This document shows, piece after piece, positions 5,485-6,035 of a stretch of DNA of 6,035 nt (positions are counted from its first letter, which is position 1; each line of letters opens with the position of its first letter). The translations under genes were made by a program, and so were the position numbers. The notes under the pieces were generated by a model. The model saw nothing but the letters and a program-made list of their open reading frames with translations, made no database searches and was not told the DNA's origin. Source of the DNA: an uncultured Bacilli bacterium (GTDB lineage Bacteria > Bacillota_I > Bacilli_A > RF39 > UBA660); NCBI GenBank assembly GCA_944332375.1, contig CALVJU010000072.1, positions 1 to 6,035 of the forward strand, read 5' to 3'.

Positions 5485-6035
5485 TTAATACACATTATTT
5501 CCCATAAAAATCGTATCCCCGCTTTGCACCGTATATATATTTCCTGATTGAGTATCATTAGTTGTATCTCCACTTGGTAATTTCAACACTTGACCAACTT
5601 GTAATGAATTTGTATTTAAATTGTTCAATTCTTTTAGTATTGCGACTGTTGTATTATAACGATTTGCAATACTCCACAAACTATCTCCACTTTGTACCGT
5701 ATATGTTCCTTCAATTTCTCCCCCTGAATAAGGTCGATCAATATATTTCATAACTCCTCGCACAACTGCTTCTGCGAAAATTTCATAATCTTCCTTAAGT
5801 TGTTCTGGATCATCTCCAGTACTATCTAAAAATCCATACTCTACTATGACTGGTTCTGTATTATTTCCCGTATCACGATGAATAAAATAGTAATCTTTTG
5901 CAGTATTACTTGGTAATCTTCTTTGAAATGGTTCTCTAATGTTTTGCCCACTCTTTTCAATTTCATTTAAAATATCATTTGATAATGTTGCGTCGTTACG
6001 AAGTGCATAAATTACTTCTGCGCCATCACCACCTC
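5485..6035 (-). CDS. N-acetylmuramoyl-L-alanine amidase (Amidase_3) with C-terminal LysM, 5' part cut by window edge
   Basis: The C-terminal 182 residues of a zinc amidase that cuts the bond between N-acetylmuramic acid and L-alanine in peptidoglycan. The visible catalytic part, residues 1-100, opens with GGDGAEVIYALRND, the stretch that follows the zinc-binding HxNA motif in this family, then IREPFQRRL (32-40), and VIVEYGFLDS (62-71), where E65 is the expected catalytic Glu. A linker leads to a full LysM (111-153, YTVQSGDSLWSIANRYN to LQVGQVLKLPS), which binds glycan chains, and then a second LysM cut after 16 residues (167-182, YTVQSGDT then IFMGNNVY). The N-terminal zinc-ligand half lies beyond 6035. 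The frame is open across the whole stretch, so the gene enters the window from the right. Amidase_3 plus LysM fits a phage endolysin or a host autolysin; accessory genes just downstream favour the prophage reading (inference). Confidence 0.9.
   Translation of the reverse strand, partial: GGDGAEVIYALRNDATLSNDILNEIEKSGQNIREPFQRRLPSNTAKDYYFIHRDTGNNTEPVIVEYGFLDSTGDDPEQLKEDYEIFAEAVVRGVMKYIDRPYSGGEIEGTYTVQSGDSLWSIANRYNTTVAILKELNNLNTNSLQVGQVLKLPSGDTTNDTQSGNIYTVQSGDTIFMGNNVY
5493..5688. repeat. Direct repeat, right copy (amidase 3' end)
   Basis: Partner of 2264-2459, and the copy still attached to the amidase catalytic region. See that entry for the alignment. Homologous recombination between the two would delete about 3.2 kb and fuse the amidase directly to the tail preceding the receiver-kinase-methyltransferase operon, leaving a working amidase 3' end. 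Confidence 0.85.

Noticed and set aside
5485..5763. A stand-alone 92-residue LysM protein starting at GTG 5763
   Set aside because: The same frame stays open to the window edge and encodes Amidase_3 sequence, including the catalytic Glu motif, so this GTG is an internal codon.
1..6035. CRISPR array, tRNA, rRNA, transposase or integrase
   Set aside because: No regularly spaced short repeats, no cloverleaf with a CCA-type end, and no recognisable recombinase motifs on either strand. The only sizeable repeat is the lysin-tail duplication.

Overview
The window looks like an accessory island, possibly the lysogenic-conversion end of a prophage, in a very low-GC Gram-positive bacterium (Bacillota, Bacilli or Clostridia grade). 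The basis is the extreme AT richness, AGGAGG-type ribosome binding sites, TGnTATAAT promoters, TGA used as a stop and TGG for Trp (so not a Mycoplasma code), and a LysM-bearing peptidoglycan amidase. No exact genus can be named from sequence alone. Every gene I can support is on the minus strand, so transcription runs from high to low coordinates.

Right edge (6035 to 5485): the C-terminal 182 residues of an Amidase_3-type N-acetylmuramoyl-L-alanine amidase. It has one full LysM and one truncated LysM, and is closed by a hairpin terminator (5431-5456) whose U-tract runs straight into an extended -10 promoter (5423-5431).

First cargo block (5385 to 3002): a UPF0158 protein, an orphan reading frame of about 70 codons that looks like the tail of a lost gene, a RhuM-family protein, and a closely following HExxH...E metallopeptidase. 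It ends at a strong terminator (3002-3045).

Second cargo block (2925 to 2264): its own candidate promoter, then a small acidic protein of unknown function. A run of nine T ends that protein at residue 110; with one T fewer the frame continues to a 127-residue product. It is followed at once by a 196-bp second copy of the amidase 3' end (89% identical to 5493-5688 by my hand count). The two tail copies are direct repeats 3,229 bp apart and bracket the cargo.

Third cargo block (2202 to the left edge): an extended -10 promoter in the same position relative to the lysin tail as in the first block, then three overlapping genes. These are a receiver protein without a recognised output domain, a soluble histidine kinase with an N-terminal cysteine cluster, and a Dam-family DNA adenine methyltransferase cut by the window edge. 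The ATGA overlap and the 8-bp overlap imply translational coupling. The most original reading is a cytoplasmic two-component module physically tied to a DNA methyltransferase, perhaps part of a defence or restriction-modification locus that continues left of the window. That function is inference; the gene order and domains are seen in the sequence.
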